The position numbers and the translations under genes were made by a program. A stretch of 64,000 bases of DNA from Rhynchopus sp. YZ270_cl-10. Taxonomy: Eukaryota; Euglenozoa; Diplonemea; Diplonemida; Diplonemidae. Shown here piece after piece: positions 12,260-24,758 of the stretch. Position 1 is the stretch's first letter, and each line of letters begins with the position of its first letter. The notes beneath the pieces are model-generated. The model ran no database searches. It was not told the DNA's origin and saw only the letters and a list, made by a program, of their open reading frames with translations. The DNA is taken from NCBI GenBank assembly GCA_964035575.1, contig OZ037899.1, forward strand, positions 744,001 through 808,000. The letters run 5' to 3'.

Positions 12260-12870
12260 CCACAGGGAATTATATAGGTTATGGGGTTTTTCGCTGAAAC
12301 TCGGTCGAGCCCGGGTCCCCAACCCAGCTCAAGTTGGGGGCCTCCGGCGGAATGTGAGAATTCCTCGGTTATCCAACTGCGGAGTTCGGCACTTCATTGA
12401 AGCAATTCGTGCACCAGGCACACGTGGTACACGAATTGTCTGTAGCCTCAGTACATTTATAACAAAGAAAGGGCGGTCACGGCACCCAAAGCGAAGCCAC
12501 GGTACGCAACATTTCTAAAAAAAAGTTGACACAAAACGGCACTGTCGCTGGTAATTGTGGTCAGCTTCCGTAATTTTACTCCCCTGTTTTTCTAAAACGA
12601 AAGTTTCTGGCGAAGCCACGGTACGCAACATTTCTAAAAATTGCGCTTAAAATTGCACATTTTTACTGCAAAAGTATATCATGGGAAGGGTGGGTTGCAA
12701 TCTTGCGCCGCAGGCGCACGGTACGCTACTTTTATTATTTCGCCATGCTGCATGCTTCCTTTTCCTTCGGCGTTTGACCAATTGAGTCGCGTTTTGGCTG
12801 TGACGGGTCACTTTGTTCATGAGGCCATTTCTGGTGACTCTCAGAGGCTCGTGTGAGGTACCAAAATTTC
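12260..12870 (+). repeat. Dispersed repeat family C, copy 1
   Basis: This block carries CTCAAGTTGGGGGCCTCCGG, AATGTGAGAATTCC, GCGAAGCCACGGTACGCAAC and GCGCCGCAGGCGCACGGTAC. It is matched on the minus strand by 50950-51360. Parts recur at 13310-13490 (inverted) and 56985-57030. Confidence 0.7.
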
Positions 12871-13460
12871 CACCCAAGATTTGGAAAAAAAATCTGAGAT
12901 TTATAAAAAAAAAAAAAAAAAAAAAACGGCTGACCGAGTGACCGGACCTGTATAGAACCCTGCGTACCGTTTGCCTGCGGCGCTCAATCCAGAATATCAC
13001 TGATCGATTTATGATCCGGTTTCGTTTCGGCCACACAGTGTCACTGGGGAAAGGTGTGCAGTCTGTGACCACACGATACGTAATGATAACCCACAATTCC
13101 TCCTCACCCAAATCAACATCATTCAGAACAGAACATCCCAATCCAAAAATGTCTCTGTGGTCTCATGTGGTTGAAGGTGAGTCGACGAAGGTGACGGGGA
13201 ATGTGACGTTTGGCACATCTTCCATCCTGCAGTGCCTCTGCACTACGTTGGCACTGGTGAAGAGCGACACACCCGCACCGACTACACTACGTGGAACGGT
13301 GATGGGAGTGAGAAAAAAGATTTTGCGAAAAGAATAAAAGTAGCGTACCGTGCGCCTGCGGCGCAAGCTTACATCACACCCTTCCCATGACATAGTTTGG
13401 CTGTACAATAGTGCAATTTTAAGCGCAATTTTAGAAATGTTGCGTACCGTGGCTTCGCCA
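12609..13460. mobile_element. Foldback-like element with about 125 bp inverted ends
   Basis: The left arm (12609-12734) starts TGGCGAAGCCACGGTACGCA and ends at GCGCACGGTACGCTACTTTT. The right arm (13337-13461) is its imperfect reverse complement, ending GTACCGTGGCTTCGCCA. About 600 bp lie between. A 108-codon frame at 13011-13337 has no recognisable domain. No target duplication is obvious. An outer inverted pair (about 11905-12010 and 13735-13830, ATTTCTATGGGTTTTTTGTA and complement) encloses it. Confidence 0.55.
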
Positions 13461-14617
13461 GGAACCTTTGGGTGCCATGGCCACCGTTTCTTTACCTGTT
13501 TCATACCCTCACAGAAGCTACGTACCACCATGATATTCTGAAGCTTTGGGGTATGGGGTTTTCTTGGTGAGATCGAGGCTTCGTCGAGAAAGCTCGGAAT
13601 ACACCCAAAAACCCTTGAAAGACCATTTTTTCCCGGCGGGAAAAAAATTTTTTTTGGGAAAAAAATTGACCCCCCCCGAGAAAAAAAAACGAGATCCTAG
13701 AAACAACCCTGCGATGCAACCCAAAAAAAAAAGTCCCATGTAAAAAACCCATAGAAATTTTTGTGATGCCCACCCCCAAATTCTCGAAAAAAGGGTGTGA
13801 TGCCCATACACACATGCGCCGCAGGCAAAAAAAAATTAAGGGGTACGGTACCTCTTCGAGCGCAGCGAGCAGAAAATTTTTGTTACCACAGGGAAAAAGT
13901 CACTTTTTCCCCGCCATTGTTACAACAAAAAAGTTTTTTCCTCGGATTTCGATCGGGACCCCCCCCCCCCAACCTTAGGCAGAAAAACACTTTTTCCCGC
14001 CATTGTTACAAAAAAAAAGTTTTTTCCCGGATTTTGGCCTGACCCACCCCAGACTGCAGACTAATTTTTTCATTTAATTACTTACCATACCACCCCGATA
14101 TTTTTGAAAAATGGCCCCACGTATTAGTGACCGGGCCCATATTTTTCAAAATTTAAGTGGTCAAAAAATTGTCCAATTTTTGAGATTGACCCCACCACTG
14201 CACGGGCGGATCCCAAAAATGCAAATAAGGACCCTTTTCCACAACCTTCCTTCACCCCCCGCTGTAGGGTAACCGAAGGTGAAGTCAATATTACAAACCC
14301 GGATTTTGAGGAATTTTTTGGCCGAAAATCGGCCCCAGCTATTAGTGACCGGGCTCATATTGTCCAAAATTTAAGTCATTAAAATTTTGTCCATTTTTCC
14401 AGATTGACCCCACCACTGACTGGGATTGGCTCAAAAATGCAAATAACGGCGTTTTCGCCTGTATTGTTGGTTACGAAACCCCGTGCAGACTAGCCATTTA
14501 ATTAATTACTTACCAGACCCCCCAATCCTTAGTCTGCAGACTGACCCACCCCCCCCCCCCCCCCCCCTTTTTATTGTTACTTTGTAACATTAAATGGAAA
14601 AACGAGCCTTCCCTTAG

Positions 14618-14935
14618 TCATTTTTCCCGTTGCCTTGTCGAAAAAAAATTTTTTGGGTCAAAAAAAAAAAGTGAAAATTTTTCACAAATTTCGATCCTAC
14701 GACCACCCACAGGTGACGAAAACTCGATTTTTTTGAAAAAAAAAAAATTTTTTTTTTGGTCGAACACGGCCTTGCCTAGCCACTTTTGGGTATAGTATAG
14801 GCTTCTTCAGAGACATGTATTTGGTGTAACCACAGATGGTCAAAACACCCGATTTTTGCGTTTTTTGGCATTTTTCGGTGCCCCCAGACCCACCCCAGGG
14901 GGCCAAAAATTTTTCGAAAAAAAAAATTTTTTTCA
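14618..14935 (+). repeat. Dispersed repeat family A, copy 3
   Basis: A direct copy of 10115-10420 with small changes. It follows a poly-C run and a segment at 14560-14615 that is the reverse complement of 10515-10555 (GTTACTTTGTAACATTAAAT). Confidence 0.75.
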
Positions 14936-15540
14936 CCTGAAAATTGCCTTGTCAAAAAAAAAAAAAATGGCAAAGACAAAGGGAAAAACGGGAGAAAAGG
15001 GAAAAACGGGAAATTTGAACACCCTCCGAAAAAAAAAAAAAAAAAAAAAAATGACCGCGGGGAAAACCTCAGGTGACCAAGCATGAGCATGCTTGTAATC
15101 TTACTTTTTTCTTTTTGACAGGACGGACCTGTATTTCTCTTTTTTTGTCGCATTTCGACAGTGCTCCCGTAGCGGGGGGTCGGATCACGGTTTGGGTCCG
15201 GCTTCTTCCTTGGGAGCACTGCAATAAAACGCAATTCAAAAAGAAGAGGAGAAGTATATTGTATTTGTATCCTTTTACCGAATTCCTCCCTCCCCCCTTT
15301 ACCCCACATACTCCAAGCGTTTTTGCGGTGTCAATAAAAGGATATTTCAGGGTGACCACTGCGCAGGATTATCCAGCCTTTTTTTGTTTTGTTTTGTTCT
15401 GTCATTTCGAGGTGCCCTATATGTTTCCTCAGAAGTGGTCTTGGTCTGTTCGCAGAGGCGTTTGCACGTTCAAATTTGCGCCTTTTTAACAATATTTGCA
15501 AGGTGTATGTGAATCCATCTTGGAAGTTTTCTTCTTCCAG

Positions 15541-15625
15541 ATTTCAACCTCGAAATGGATGTAGGACTGCATGGTTAAGGGAAGATACACTGTTCACGAG
15601 AGGGCTTTGTATTTCAAATCAAATT
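15541..15625 (+). repeat. Dispersed repeat family D (GGGCTTTGTATTTCA), copy 1
   Basis: Contains AACCTCGAAATGGATGTAGG, GACTGCATGGT and CACGAGAGGGCTTTGTATTT. Relatives lie at 43181-43220, 51971-52075 and 57383-57470, all on the + strand. Confidence 0.7.
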
Positions 15626-17249
15626 TCCTTTTCGGGCCTGCAGTTTTTTTTTTTTTTACATCTTCTGTTGTTGCAGGGTAGTTGTGCTTTCATCCGGATG
15701 GCTGGCACCATACGTGGGTCAGTCGGAGGTGCCTGCATTAGTAACTTCACTATTTTTTTTTGTTTATTTGGTCCCCGTTTTTTTGACACACAAAATTGGT
15801 TTCTTTTAAAACAAAAAACCGTTCCTGATATATCCCTCATACCCCCTTCAAGGTAGCCCCCCTAGTGTCTTATTCGTGATGCTCGTTGCCATATACGTTT
15901 TTCTTTTCCGTCTGGTTCTGTACTCTGCCTTTGGATTTGCCAATGGTATTCGCCTAACCCCCCTGCTGCCCCCTTTTTTCAATATTTTCAATAAAGTGCT
16001 ATATTTTCACTTTTGAGCCCCACCTCCACTTCACATACACCAAAAACTGTCTTCCAGGCGTTTTTTTATTTTATCTCTCAGACAGGGCGTTCGCTATCGC
16101 CATCGTTTTTTCCTGATCGTGGCGAAATGCCAAAAAACCCGAAATTTTTGCTTTTTTACTAGTGCTTAAAATAGGTCAAAAAAATTTTCCGCCGGAGAGA
16201 AGCTAGTTCGTGGGGGGTGAATCCCTGGTACTGAGTGGTCAAAAAAAATTTGCGATTTGCGCGTGATCCCTTCCCCAGCACAAGTGCTATTACAGCTGCA
16301 CTTTCCTGATACTAAAACCAGCAAAACGATGGAGAATTTCATCAATCCCCCCTCACTGAGGGTCTCTTTGTGTTGTTTAATCAAACAGATGTACAAGAGA
16401 GAGGCATCTGTCATGTGAGACTTCATCCTTATTTTGATTATTTTCAATAAACTAAAACGTCTCTCTGCCGTTGAAGGTAGAGTTGACACGAGTAGTGACA
16501 CCTTCTATAACAGGGGCTTCAGCAGACTGCAGGATTGAGGAGCGGGAGTGCTGGGGAAACTTCCTCTCACGGCAGGCGGGTTTGCGGAACAGTGGACACC
16601 CCTCTGCGACCCCCCCTCCGGGGGGGTCGACAGGGTGGTGGGGAGAAATCTCTCTCTCTTTATTTTTTTTTCTCCCCTTTTTTTTTTTTATTTATTTATT
16701 TATTTATACAGGGTTTCGCCCCGGTGGGGCGAAGCCCTGGGGCGAAATAAAATGTCATTTTTTCAGGAAAAATTTTTTTTAACGAAAAAAAATATTTTTC
16801 CCGGGGCGAACGCCCTGCTCTCAGATTTTCTCTTTTTTCTTTTTTTTTTTTTGCAAAGGTCAGGGTTTCCGCCAGGATTTGGGGTTTCAGAAATTGGGGT
16901 GTACCATGAAAATGACCCCAAAAAAATTTTCTTTCTCCCCGAAAAAGCGGTCGTCGCGCGCTTCGCGCGCGCCTCCCTGGCAGACACAGGTAGAGAGGCG
17001 AAGCGTGCGGGGGTGCTCCAAAAAAATTTTTTGGGAAGGGTTGGGGAAGAAGGGGAGGCGCGAGATACGCTCACTACCGGTTGAGGTGTCACTTCCACTG
17101 GGCTGCAGATATGTGGCGCATCTCTGCAGCACTGTAATCACTGTGTAGCGCCATGCAATGAAAAAAGCAAATACCATCACCCTCTCACAAGACTCCTTTA
17201 CCTTGTGAAGCTTCCACCCCCGACCTCCAAACGAACCAGCTGTGAAGTT

Positions 17250-17512
17250 TAACATGGTTGCTATCAAAGCTGGTGCTAAAACCCAAAAAGTTGCCAAAGC
17301 TGCGGCAGAGCCGACTTGTCTTGGTCAAGAAGGAGACCCCTCCCACGGTTGACGAGGCGATACGGGCATCACTTCGGCTGGAGGAGGTGGAAGCGGAATC
17401 AAGGAGACAATGGGGAAAGGTAAGGAGTCTTGTGAGAGTGATGAGAGGGATCCCGTTGGGACATGTAGTAGAAAGTGAATGCATTCGTCGCTTGCACCGA
17501 AGCCTCCTTTAA
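17250..17512 (+). other. Possible decayed or spliced gene fragment
   Basis: An ATG at 17252 opens a short Lys/Ala-rich frame (MVAIKAGAKTQKVAKAAAEP) that stops soon after. An overlapping frame continues with VKKETPPTVDEAIRASLRLE and a basic stretch. Composition and codon use look more coding-like than the surroundings, but no family is recognised and the two frames are in different phases. It could be a gene remnant or one exon of a gene I cannot resolve. Confidence 0.2.
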
Positions 17513-17737
17513 AAAAGGGGCAATACACAGAAGTGTCAATGATAATATAGCAACATCAAATAGTCAGCAACACAGCGCCGCAGGCGCACGGTACGCTACT
17601 TTTTTTTCTCTTTTTTCCCTAGATTTTACCCCCCTTTTCTTCCACTTCTTTTGACACAGCGAGCCAAACGCTCTGCACGGTGGGGTCACATGACCACAGG
17701 GGGTCATCTACAACCTCTTAAAACCCCATTTTTCTCG

Positions 17738-17821
17738 GGGTGTACTTTGGTACACCCCGAATCCCTGTAAAAATCCAATTTTTTCCTGGAAAAATATTGG
17801 GGTGTACCAAAGTACACCCCG
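17738..17821. repeat. Pair of inverted 22-mers, each itself palindromic
   Basis: GGGGTGTACTTTGGTACACC at 17738 and GGGGTGTACCAAAGTACACC at 17800 are inverted copies about 40 bp apart. Each 22-mer is also self-complementary at its ends. Alternative hairpins or a cruciform are possible. Confidence 0.75.
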
Positions 17822-17944
17822 GTACACCTTGGCGGAAACTCTGAAGGTAGCGTGTGGGGGTGAAAGCCTTAACAAACCTTTCTTAGGTATCTGTGCACAC
17901 GAGGCTTTTGCCGTCGTTTGTAAAGTATCTTAGCCCCTTTGGGG

Positions 17945-18673
17945 TGACACTGTTTGTACAATGGCCTGTATCTTATTTGATAAACGGCGATTCTTTGTCG
18001 ATGCAACAAAAGAGGGGGGTGGCGGCCCGCCCTTTGAAAAACAGAAAGTGGAGATTGCACAAAACTGTGGCAACACAACCGAGGTAACTACACTACTCCA
18101 ACAATTTATCGAAGAAATGATGTCATGCAAGAGTTGTTCACGTTCAGCGATGTATGTTCGACTTCTTGTGTGGTTCCCTGTATGGAAAGCATGGTAATAA
18201 AAACAGAGAGGAAAGGGGTGTTACTTCAGTGCTCTTTAGTGGTGTTGCTGGGTTTCTTAAGAACGTGAACGTGGTTCAGAGGGGGTTTGTTTCTGTCCTC
18301 TGGTGCTTCGTTGCTTGCAGCCGTACCCTCTATTGTCTCGTGTCTTGTATTGACTATTTTGTTCTTGTTTTTTTTTTGGGCTTCGCGTTCAGTGAGACTG
18401 ATCTGACCAAAGTGAGGAAGGCGGGGAAAAAAATGGGAGGTTTTTTTTTTGTTCGTGTTCTCCCCACACCCCCTTATTTCACACCACTGTTCAGGACCTG
18501 TTTTTTTTCTTCTCTCTACACAAAGTCTCAGCCTACCCATACCTGCACACACTTCCCTCTCTCTCCCTTCCCCGCATAGCTGGCAGCTGGTGTATCCCAC
18601 CACAGTGTAGATTAAGACTTCTCCTTCTCCTTCTCCCTCCACCGATTGTGTTTACATCTTCTCTCTCAACACA
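17945..18673 (+). repeat. Array spacer S1, upstream of NTPase copy 1 (no MITE)
   Basis: This spacer starts near CTGTTTGTACAATGGCCTGT and matches 24655-25566 and 28030-28710. It holds the first 64-nt repeat, then a pyrimidine tract CTCTCTCCCTTCCCCGCATAG about 95 bases before the start codon, which resembles a splice acceptor of a leader intron. It lacks the 186 bp MITE present in the other two spacers and so preserves the empty site GACTATTTTGTTC near 18350. Confidence 0.8.
18048..18111 (+). repeat. 64-nt dispersed repeat, copy 1
   Basis: Starts GTGGAGATTGCACAAAACTG and ends CTCCAACAATTTATCG. A hairpin TTGCAC/GTG-CAA and a closing stem GTGGAG/CTCC-AC can be drawn. It belongs to a six-copy, same-strand family. 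Confidence 0.75.
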
Positions 18674-21135
18674 ATGAACACTCCTGATCAGAAGGCGGCT
18701 TCCTCCAGTGTAGACGAAGCTAATGTGTCTCCGAGCAGTGTCACGAAGGCGGAGCAGGAAGTGGAGGATCTGACGAGGCAGGTGGAGTCTCTGGCGAGGC
18801 AGATTGCTGCCGAAATAGAGAAGTTAGTTACTCATGTCCGTCAACTCGACAATGAAGACGTTGAAGCGGCGGGGTACGGCCTCTATGAGGGAAGCAACAA
18901 CAAGGCGAGAATGTACGCTGACGAAATCGCCACGCTCAAGGGGGAAAAGGTGGTATGTAACACGTGCTTTTCACACCTATTTTTATTTTATCTTTCTAGC
19001 ATGACCCATTCGCAACATGTGTGTGTTGGGGTTGCAATTGTCGGCACTGGAGATGCACAGTGTGAGACAACTTTGTTGTTATTTTGTTGTTTCTGGTGTT
19101 GTACTTTATTTTGCACACAAACAGGCAATGTTGGAGCACCTGAGGATTGCGCGTGAGACACTGATGATTGCGTCTGAGACGCTGAAGGAGAAGGAGCATC
19201 AGCAGACGTTGGCGATGGAAGGTCGGCAGCAGGGTGATCCCAAGCAGGTATGAGTGAGTTGTTTTTGGCACCATTTTTATCTCTTCTACGCAGGCTTCAG
19301 TGACACTCAAGAGTATTGTCGAAACTTTCGGGTGGGACAGCGTCATAGAACAGCTAACGAAAAAACCAAAGGAATGTGTGCATTCTGAAGGTGCATCCTG
19401 GAGGTATCAGACCGATAAGAAACTTATGCAAGCAGTGTATGCTGCATACAAGAAGAATGCACAGTATTTTGAGAGGGCAAAAAACAGCGGCAAAGAATGG
19501 GACAAGAACAACTTCACTCTATGTATAGTTGCAGGTGGGCCTGGTACTGGGAAATCGCGTACTCTCGATGAAATCGGCAAGTCGTTTATGTCTGGAAAAG
19601 CTGAAAATGAGACGACGAGGGTCGTCCTCGCTGTCAGTTTTGAAAATGGTACATCGCTGGTAGACGGCGAGGTTGCATTGGCGGGTATAGCGAACCGTGT
19701 GTACTACCAGCTCAGCAGGACACGCGACCCCTTCGGTCAATGGATGTCGAAGACACAGGGACCAAAAGACAGTATCGAAGACCTACTTGATCAGCTGCAG
19801 GAGGGGAGAACACACAAGGTGGAGTGTATCCTGCTTGTCGACGCGGTGTCCAACCTCTCTCCTGAACCCTTTCGTGACGATGGGACGCCCACAGATCAGA
19901 TACGCGATTTCCTCAGAAACGCAATTACAAACATGACACTTGGTTCGAAACACCACATCTTCACAGTATGCTGCCTAACGGCCGCATTCCCTGCTGCTCT
20001 CGCTTTCAAACAGTCACCAATTGTCCGCAAGGTGTTGACTCCTTCATTACTGACTGAGAAACCTGTTGACATGGATGGTTTCAGCGACAAGCTGTTTGCT
20101 ATGTCAGGAGGGCACGGGCGCGTTGTGGAGATCATCTGGCGCGTGTTAACAGCAAAAAAAGAAGGTATGGCGCATATCAGCACGAACGGCGACATTCTGC
20201 GGGAGGTGCGAAGTGAGCTCTGTGACAGGTACCCTCCCCAGACAGAAAAACTGGCTGACGAAGTTATGCGATTAGCCCTCACGCGTACTGCATCAAACGG
20301 GACATACGAGTCTACTGGACTCATCGCATTGGAAAAAATCGAAGACTATTTTGTTTTGGTGCCGTCGTTGGCGTGGGTGCTTCTCAACTGCCGTCATTCA
20401 AAAATTCTACAAGGCTATGATTTTGGAACGAACCTCGACTGGACTGGATTTGAGAAGTTTGTCGCTTGGCACCGAGCAGCCCTCTCCAAGGCATATACAC
20501 CAGGCATGATTCCGATCAAGGATTTTCACCGGGGTGTTACGTGGGTGCAGGAGCCTGGGGAGATGCAGATGAAGAACGAGGAGCTCACTATTGTATCATT
20601 ACAACAACAAATTAGCACCTCAGACGCGATGGATGCGTGCGCAAGAGCTGGTGCATCAGATTCCCAAACAGGAGAGGAAACAGAGCTTGTCCCAGCCTAC
20701 ACAGGGCAGGAGGGCACGCAATGCAAATACACACAGCAAAGTGCGGATGCTGCGACTTTCAATGCGTCTCTAGTTGTGGACGAGCTTGTGAAGTGTCTGA
20801 ACCCAGCGGATGAGATCAATCGGAAAGGAGTGTTCTTGTTCGTTACACCAAAGCGGTTTGCAGATAAAAAAAATGCCGGCAAGAACATGGTTGACGCCAT
20901 CAAAGGTGTATTGCGTGATCGTGGGCTGCAGTCTCCGTGCTTGGGGGTTGTACACGACGACAACTTCGAAGAATACTTTGGCTTCACTTTCTCGCCCATG
21001 TGGACAAGGAAACGCAAAGCCAGCGTTCAAGAGGGCCCATCACCAAAGACGCGGAAGAAGAACCCCAGTGCTGTAAGTGAAGAGATGGTGGAGGAGGAGG
21101 AGGAGGAGTCGAGTGCCAACAGCCAAAGGCACTAG
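18674..21135 (+). CDS. Crinkler/RHS-type P-loop NTPase protein, copy 1
   Basis: Exons 18674-18952, 19125-19247 and 19294-21135 join in phase 0 (GTATGT and GTATGA donors, CAG acceptors) to give 747 residues. The N-terminal 130 or so residues are Glu/Gln-rich and likely coiled coil. The NTPase core has a Walker A motif GGPGTGKS at about 215-222 and a hydrophobic Walker B-like strand ILLVD with Asp about 317. A C-terminal domain contains VFLFVTPKRFADK and FEEYFGFTFSP. Basic clusters TRKRK and KTRKK near 704-722 suggest nuclear targeting, followed by an acidic tail. Overall order resembles the NTPase of Crinkler and trypanosome RHS proteins, but that is family-level inference. No LFLAK-type leader or signal peptide is visible. 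Intron 1 (172 nt) contains an internal TTTCTAG and may hide a micro-exon. Confidence 0.75.
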
Positions 21136-21945
21136 GAATGTCACTGTGTACGTGCGTGGAATCTCTCTGTGGCAACAGTTTTTTTTTTTTTTTTTTTTTT
21201 AAGTAAGAGAAAACCGAATGGAGTGGGAACGCTAGTGAGAGCGCAGCGGAAACGATAGTGGGAACGCAACGAGCTTTTTTCATAATGTTTTATTCTTCCC
21301 CACAAAATATCACGCGCAGAGAAAGACTCGTTTTTCACACAGCGCGTCCGTTTGTTTGTTTTTCTCAAACGACACCTTTTTTCAAATTTTTTCCCGGTAT
21401 CACATATGATACTGATTTCCATGCATACACATGAAAAGGAGTTCCGTGCTATTCACAGAACTCGATAGGCGATTGAGCTTATCTAACAACAACCAAAACA
21501 AAAGAAAGTACAAAGAAGAGAATAAAAAATGCAGGAAAAATAGACAAAGAGAAAAACAAAGAGATTTTGACAAAGTGAACAATAAAAATTTTTTTTTGTC
21601 GGGGAGGTCACGGCCGTGAAGAAAATCTGAAAAATTTAACGGCCGTGAAATTTTGCATTGATCACGGCCGTGAAATATTTCCACGCTTTTTGCTTGTTTC
21701 TTCTTTTTCGTTCGTAGACAGGGCCAGACCCCCTTCTTGGGGGGTAAAAGCACCATAAAAAAGTGCAAAAAAAAATCGGCCCCACTGCGATCGGGAAGCT
21801 GACGACACGAATGCGCACTTATGGTGGTCCTGCCCTGCCAAGGCAGGCACCAACTGGTGAAGTGGTGAGGGACATGTTTGCTGCGAGTTAGATAATGAGA
21901 AAACAAGAAAGAGACAACCACCATCCCCCACCGTACCTACTCTTG
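21136..21945. other. Unique spacer between NTPase copies 1 and 2
   Basis: Here the tandem unit is interrupted by about 770 bp not seen in the other spacers. It includes a T run (21181-21200) and three copies of CGGCCGTGAA, two inside the palindrome TCACGGCCGTGA (21607-21675). The array unit resumes at GTTCGTGTCCTCCCCACACC near 21953. No gene is visible. Confidence 0.6.
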
Positions 21946-22174
21946 TTTGTTGTTCGTGTCCTCCCCACACCCCCTTATTTCACACCACTGTTCAGGACCT
22001 GTTTTTTTTCTTCTCTCTACACAAAGTCTCAGCCTACCCATACCTGCACACACTTCCCTCTCTCTCCCTTCCCCGCATAGCTGGCAGCTGGTGTATCCCA
22101 CCACAGTGTAGATTAAGACTTCTCCTTCTCCTTCTCCCTCCACCGATTGTGTTTACATCTTCTCTCTCAACACA

Positions 22175-24631
22175 ATGAACACTCCTGATCAGAAGGCGGC
22201 TTCCTCCAGTGTAGACGAAGCTAATGTGTCTCCGAGCAGTGTCACGAAGGCGGAGCAGGAAGTGGAGGATCTGACGAGGCAGGTGGAGTCTCTGGCGAGG
22301 CAGATTGCTGCCGAAATAGAGAAGTTAGTTACTCATGTCCGTCAACTCGACAATGAAGACGTTGAAGCGGCGGGGTACGGCCTCTATGAGGGAAGCAACA
22401 ACAAGGCGAGAATGTACGCTGACGAAATCGCCACGCTCAAGGGGGAAAAGGTGGTATGTAACACGTGCTTTTCACACCTATTTTTATTTTATCTTTCTAG
22501 CATGACCCATTCGCAACATGTGTGTGTTGGGGTTGCAATTGTCGGCACTGGAGATGCACAGTGTGAGACAACTTTGTTGTTATTTTGTTGTTTCTGGTGT
22601 TGTACTTTATTTTGCACACAAACAGGCAATGTTGGAGCACCTGAGGATTGCGCGTGAGACACTGAAGGAGAAGGAGCATCAGCAGACGTTGGCGATGGAA
22701 GGTCGGCAGCAGGGTGATCCCAAGCAGGTATGAGTGAGTTGTTTTTGGCACCATTTTTATCTCTTCTACGCAGGCTTCAGTGACACTCAAGAGTATTGTC
22801 GAAACTTTCGGGTGGGACAGCGTCATAGAACAGCTAACGAAAAAACCAAAGGAATGTGTGTCTTCTGAAGCTGCATCCTGGAGGTATCAGACCGGTAAGG
22901 AACTTATGCAAGCAGTGTATGATGCATACAAGAAGAATGCACAGTATTTTGAGACGGCAAAAATCAGCGGCAAACAATGGGACAAGAACAACTTCACTCA
23001 ATGTATAGTTGCAGGTGGGCCTGGTACTGGGAAATCGCGTACTCTCGATGAAATTGGCAAGTCGTTTATGTCTGGAAAAGCTGAAAATGAGACGACGAGG
23101 GTCGTCCTCGCTGTCAGTTTTGAAAATGGTACATCGCTGGTAGACGGCGAGGTTGCGTTGGCGGGTATAGCGAACCGTGTGTACTACCAGCTCAGCAGGA
23201 CACGCGACCCCTTCGGTCAATGGATGTCGAAGACACAGGGACCAAAAGACAGTATCGAAGACCTACTTGACAGTATCAAAGACCGACTTGATCAGCTGCA
23301 GGAGGGGAGAACACACAAGGTGGAGTGTTTTCTGCTTGTCGACGCGGTGTTCAACATCTCTCTCTCTGAACCCTTTCGTGACGATGGGACGCCCTCAGAT
23401 CAGATACGCGATTTCCTCAGAAACGGAATTACAAACATGGCACTTGGTTCGAAACACCACATCTTCACAGTATGCTCCTTAACGGCCGCATCCCCTGCTG
23501 CTCTCGCTTTCAAAAACTCACCAATTATCTGCAAGGTGTTGACTCCTTCATTACTGACTGAGAAACCTGTTGACATGGATGGTTTCAGCGACAAGCTGTT
23601 TGCTATGTCAGGAGGGCACGGGCGCGTTGTGGAGATCATCTGGCGCGTGTTAACAGAAAAAAAAGAAGGTATGGCGCATATCAGCACGAACGGCGACATT
23701 CTGCGGGAGGTGCGAAGTGAGCTCTGTGACAGGTACCCTCCCCAGATGACAGAAAAACTGGCTGACGAAGTTATGCGATTAGCCTTCACACGTACTGCAT
23801 CAAACGGGACATACGAGTCTACTGGACTCATCGCATTGGAAAAAATCGAAGACTATTTTGTTTTGGTACCGTCGTTGGCGTGGGTGCTTCTCAACTGCCG
23901 TCATTCAACAATTCTACAAGGCTATGATTTTGGAACTAACCTCGACTGGACTGGATTTGAGAAGTTTGTCGCTTGGCACCGAGCAGCCCTCTCCAAGGCA
24001 TATACACCAGGCAATCAAGGATTTTCACCGGGGTGTTACGTGGTTGCAGGAGCCTGGGGAGATGCAGATGAAGACCGAGGAGCTCACTATTGTATCATTA
24101 GAACAACAAATTAGCACCTCAGACGCGATGGATGCGTGCGCAAGAGCTGGTGCATCAGATTCCCAAACAGGAGAGGAAACAGAGCTTGTCCCAGCCTGCA
24201 CAGGGCAGGAGGGCACGCAATGCAAATACACACAGCAAAGTGCGGATGCTGCGACTTTCAATGCGTCTCTAGTTGTGGACGAGCTTGTGAAGTGTCTGAG
24301 CCCAGAGAATGAGATCAATCGGAAAGGAGTGTTCTTGTTCGTCACACCAAAGCGGTTTGCAGATAAAAATGCCGGCAAGAACATGGTTGACACCATCAAA
24401 GGTGTATTGCATGATCGTGGGCTGCAGCCTCCGTGCTTGGGGGTTGTACACGACGACAACTTCGAAGAATACTTTGGCTTCACTTTCTCGCCCATGTGGA
24501 CAAGGAAACGCAAAGCCAGCGTTCAAGAGGGCCCATCACCAAAGACGCGGAAGAAGAACCCCAGTGCTGTAAGTGAAGAGATGGTGGAGGAGGAGGAGGA
24601 GGAGTCGAGTGCCAACAGCCAAAGGCACTAG
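22175..24631 (+). pseudogene. Crinkler/RHS-type NTPase, copy 2, apparently broken
   Basis: The same three-exon layout as its neighbours is seen: exons 1 and 2 at 22175-22453 and 22626-22727, the last exon from 22774. The Walker A motif and the C-terminal domain are both recognisable. The copy looks broken in its last exon, about one break. It is very similar to copies 1 and 3 and shares a DSIKDRLDQ insertion with copy 3, so it is a young duplicate. Promoter and splice signals look the same as in the intact copies, so it may still be transcribed. Confidence 0.65.
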
Positions 24632-24758
24632 GAATGTCTCTGTACGTGCGTGGAATTTCACTGTTTGTACAATGGCCTGTATCTTATTTGATAAACGGCG
24701 ATTCTTTGTCGATGCAACAAAAGAGGGGGGTGGCGGCCCGCCCTTTGAAAAACAGAAA

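Larger units (their letters stand above)
5402..17900. other. Gene-poor nested repeat island
   Basis: About 12.5 kb follow the Kelch gene without a convincing gene. The region is a patchwork of dispersed repeats in both orientations, inverted-repeat elements, tandem arrays and long A, T, C or G runs. Fragments near 5910-5980 and 7310-7410 are inverted relatives of each other (CCAATGCCATCGC...GACTTGCCTTG) and may be decayed gene pieces. A motif GACCCCACCAC followed by CGGACGGATTCC-like sequence recurs near 8437, 10690 (minus), 12091, 14185, 14406 and 50308. Sections 15860-16470 and 16800-17240 hold only homopolymer-rich sequence and short frames. Confidence 0.7.

Noticed and set aside
18154-18579. 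141-codon frame upstream of NTPase copy 1
   Set aside because: It lies in the spacer, is not kept in the other spacers because of indels and the MITE, and ends in leader sequence.
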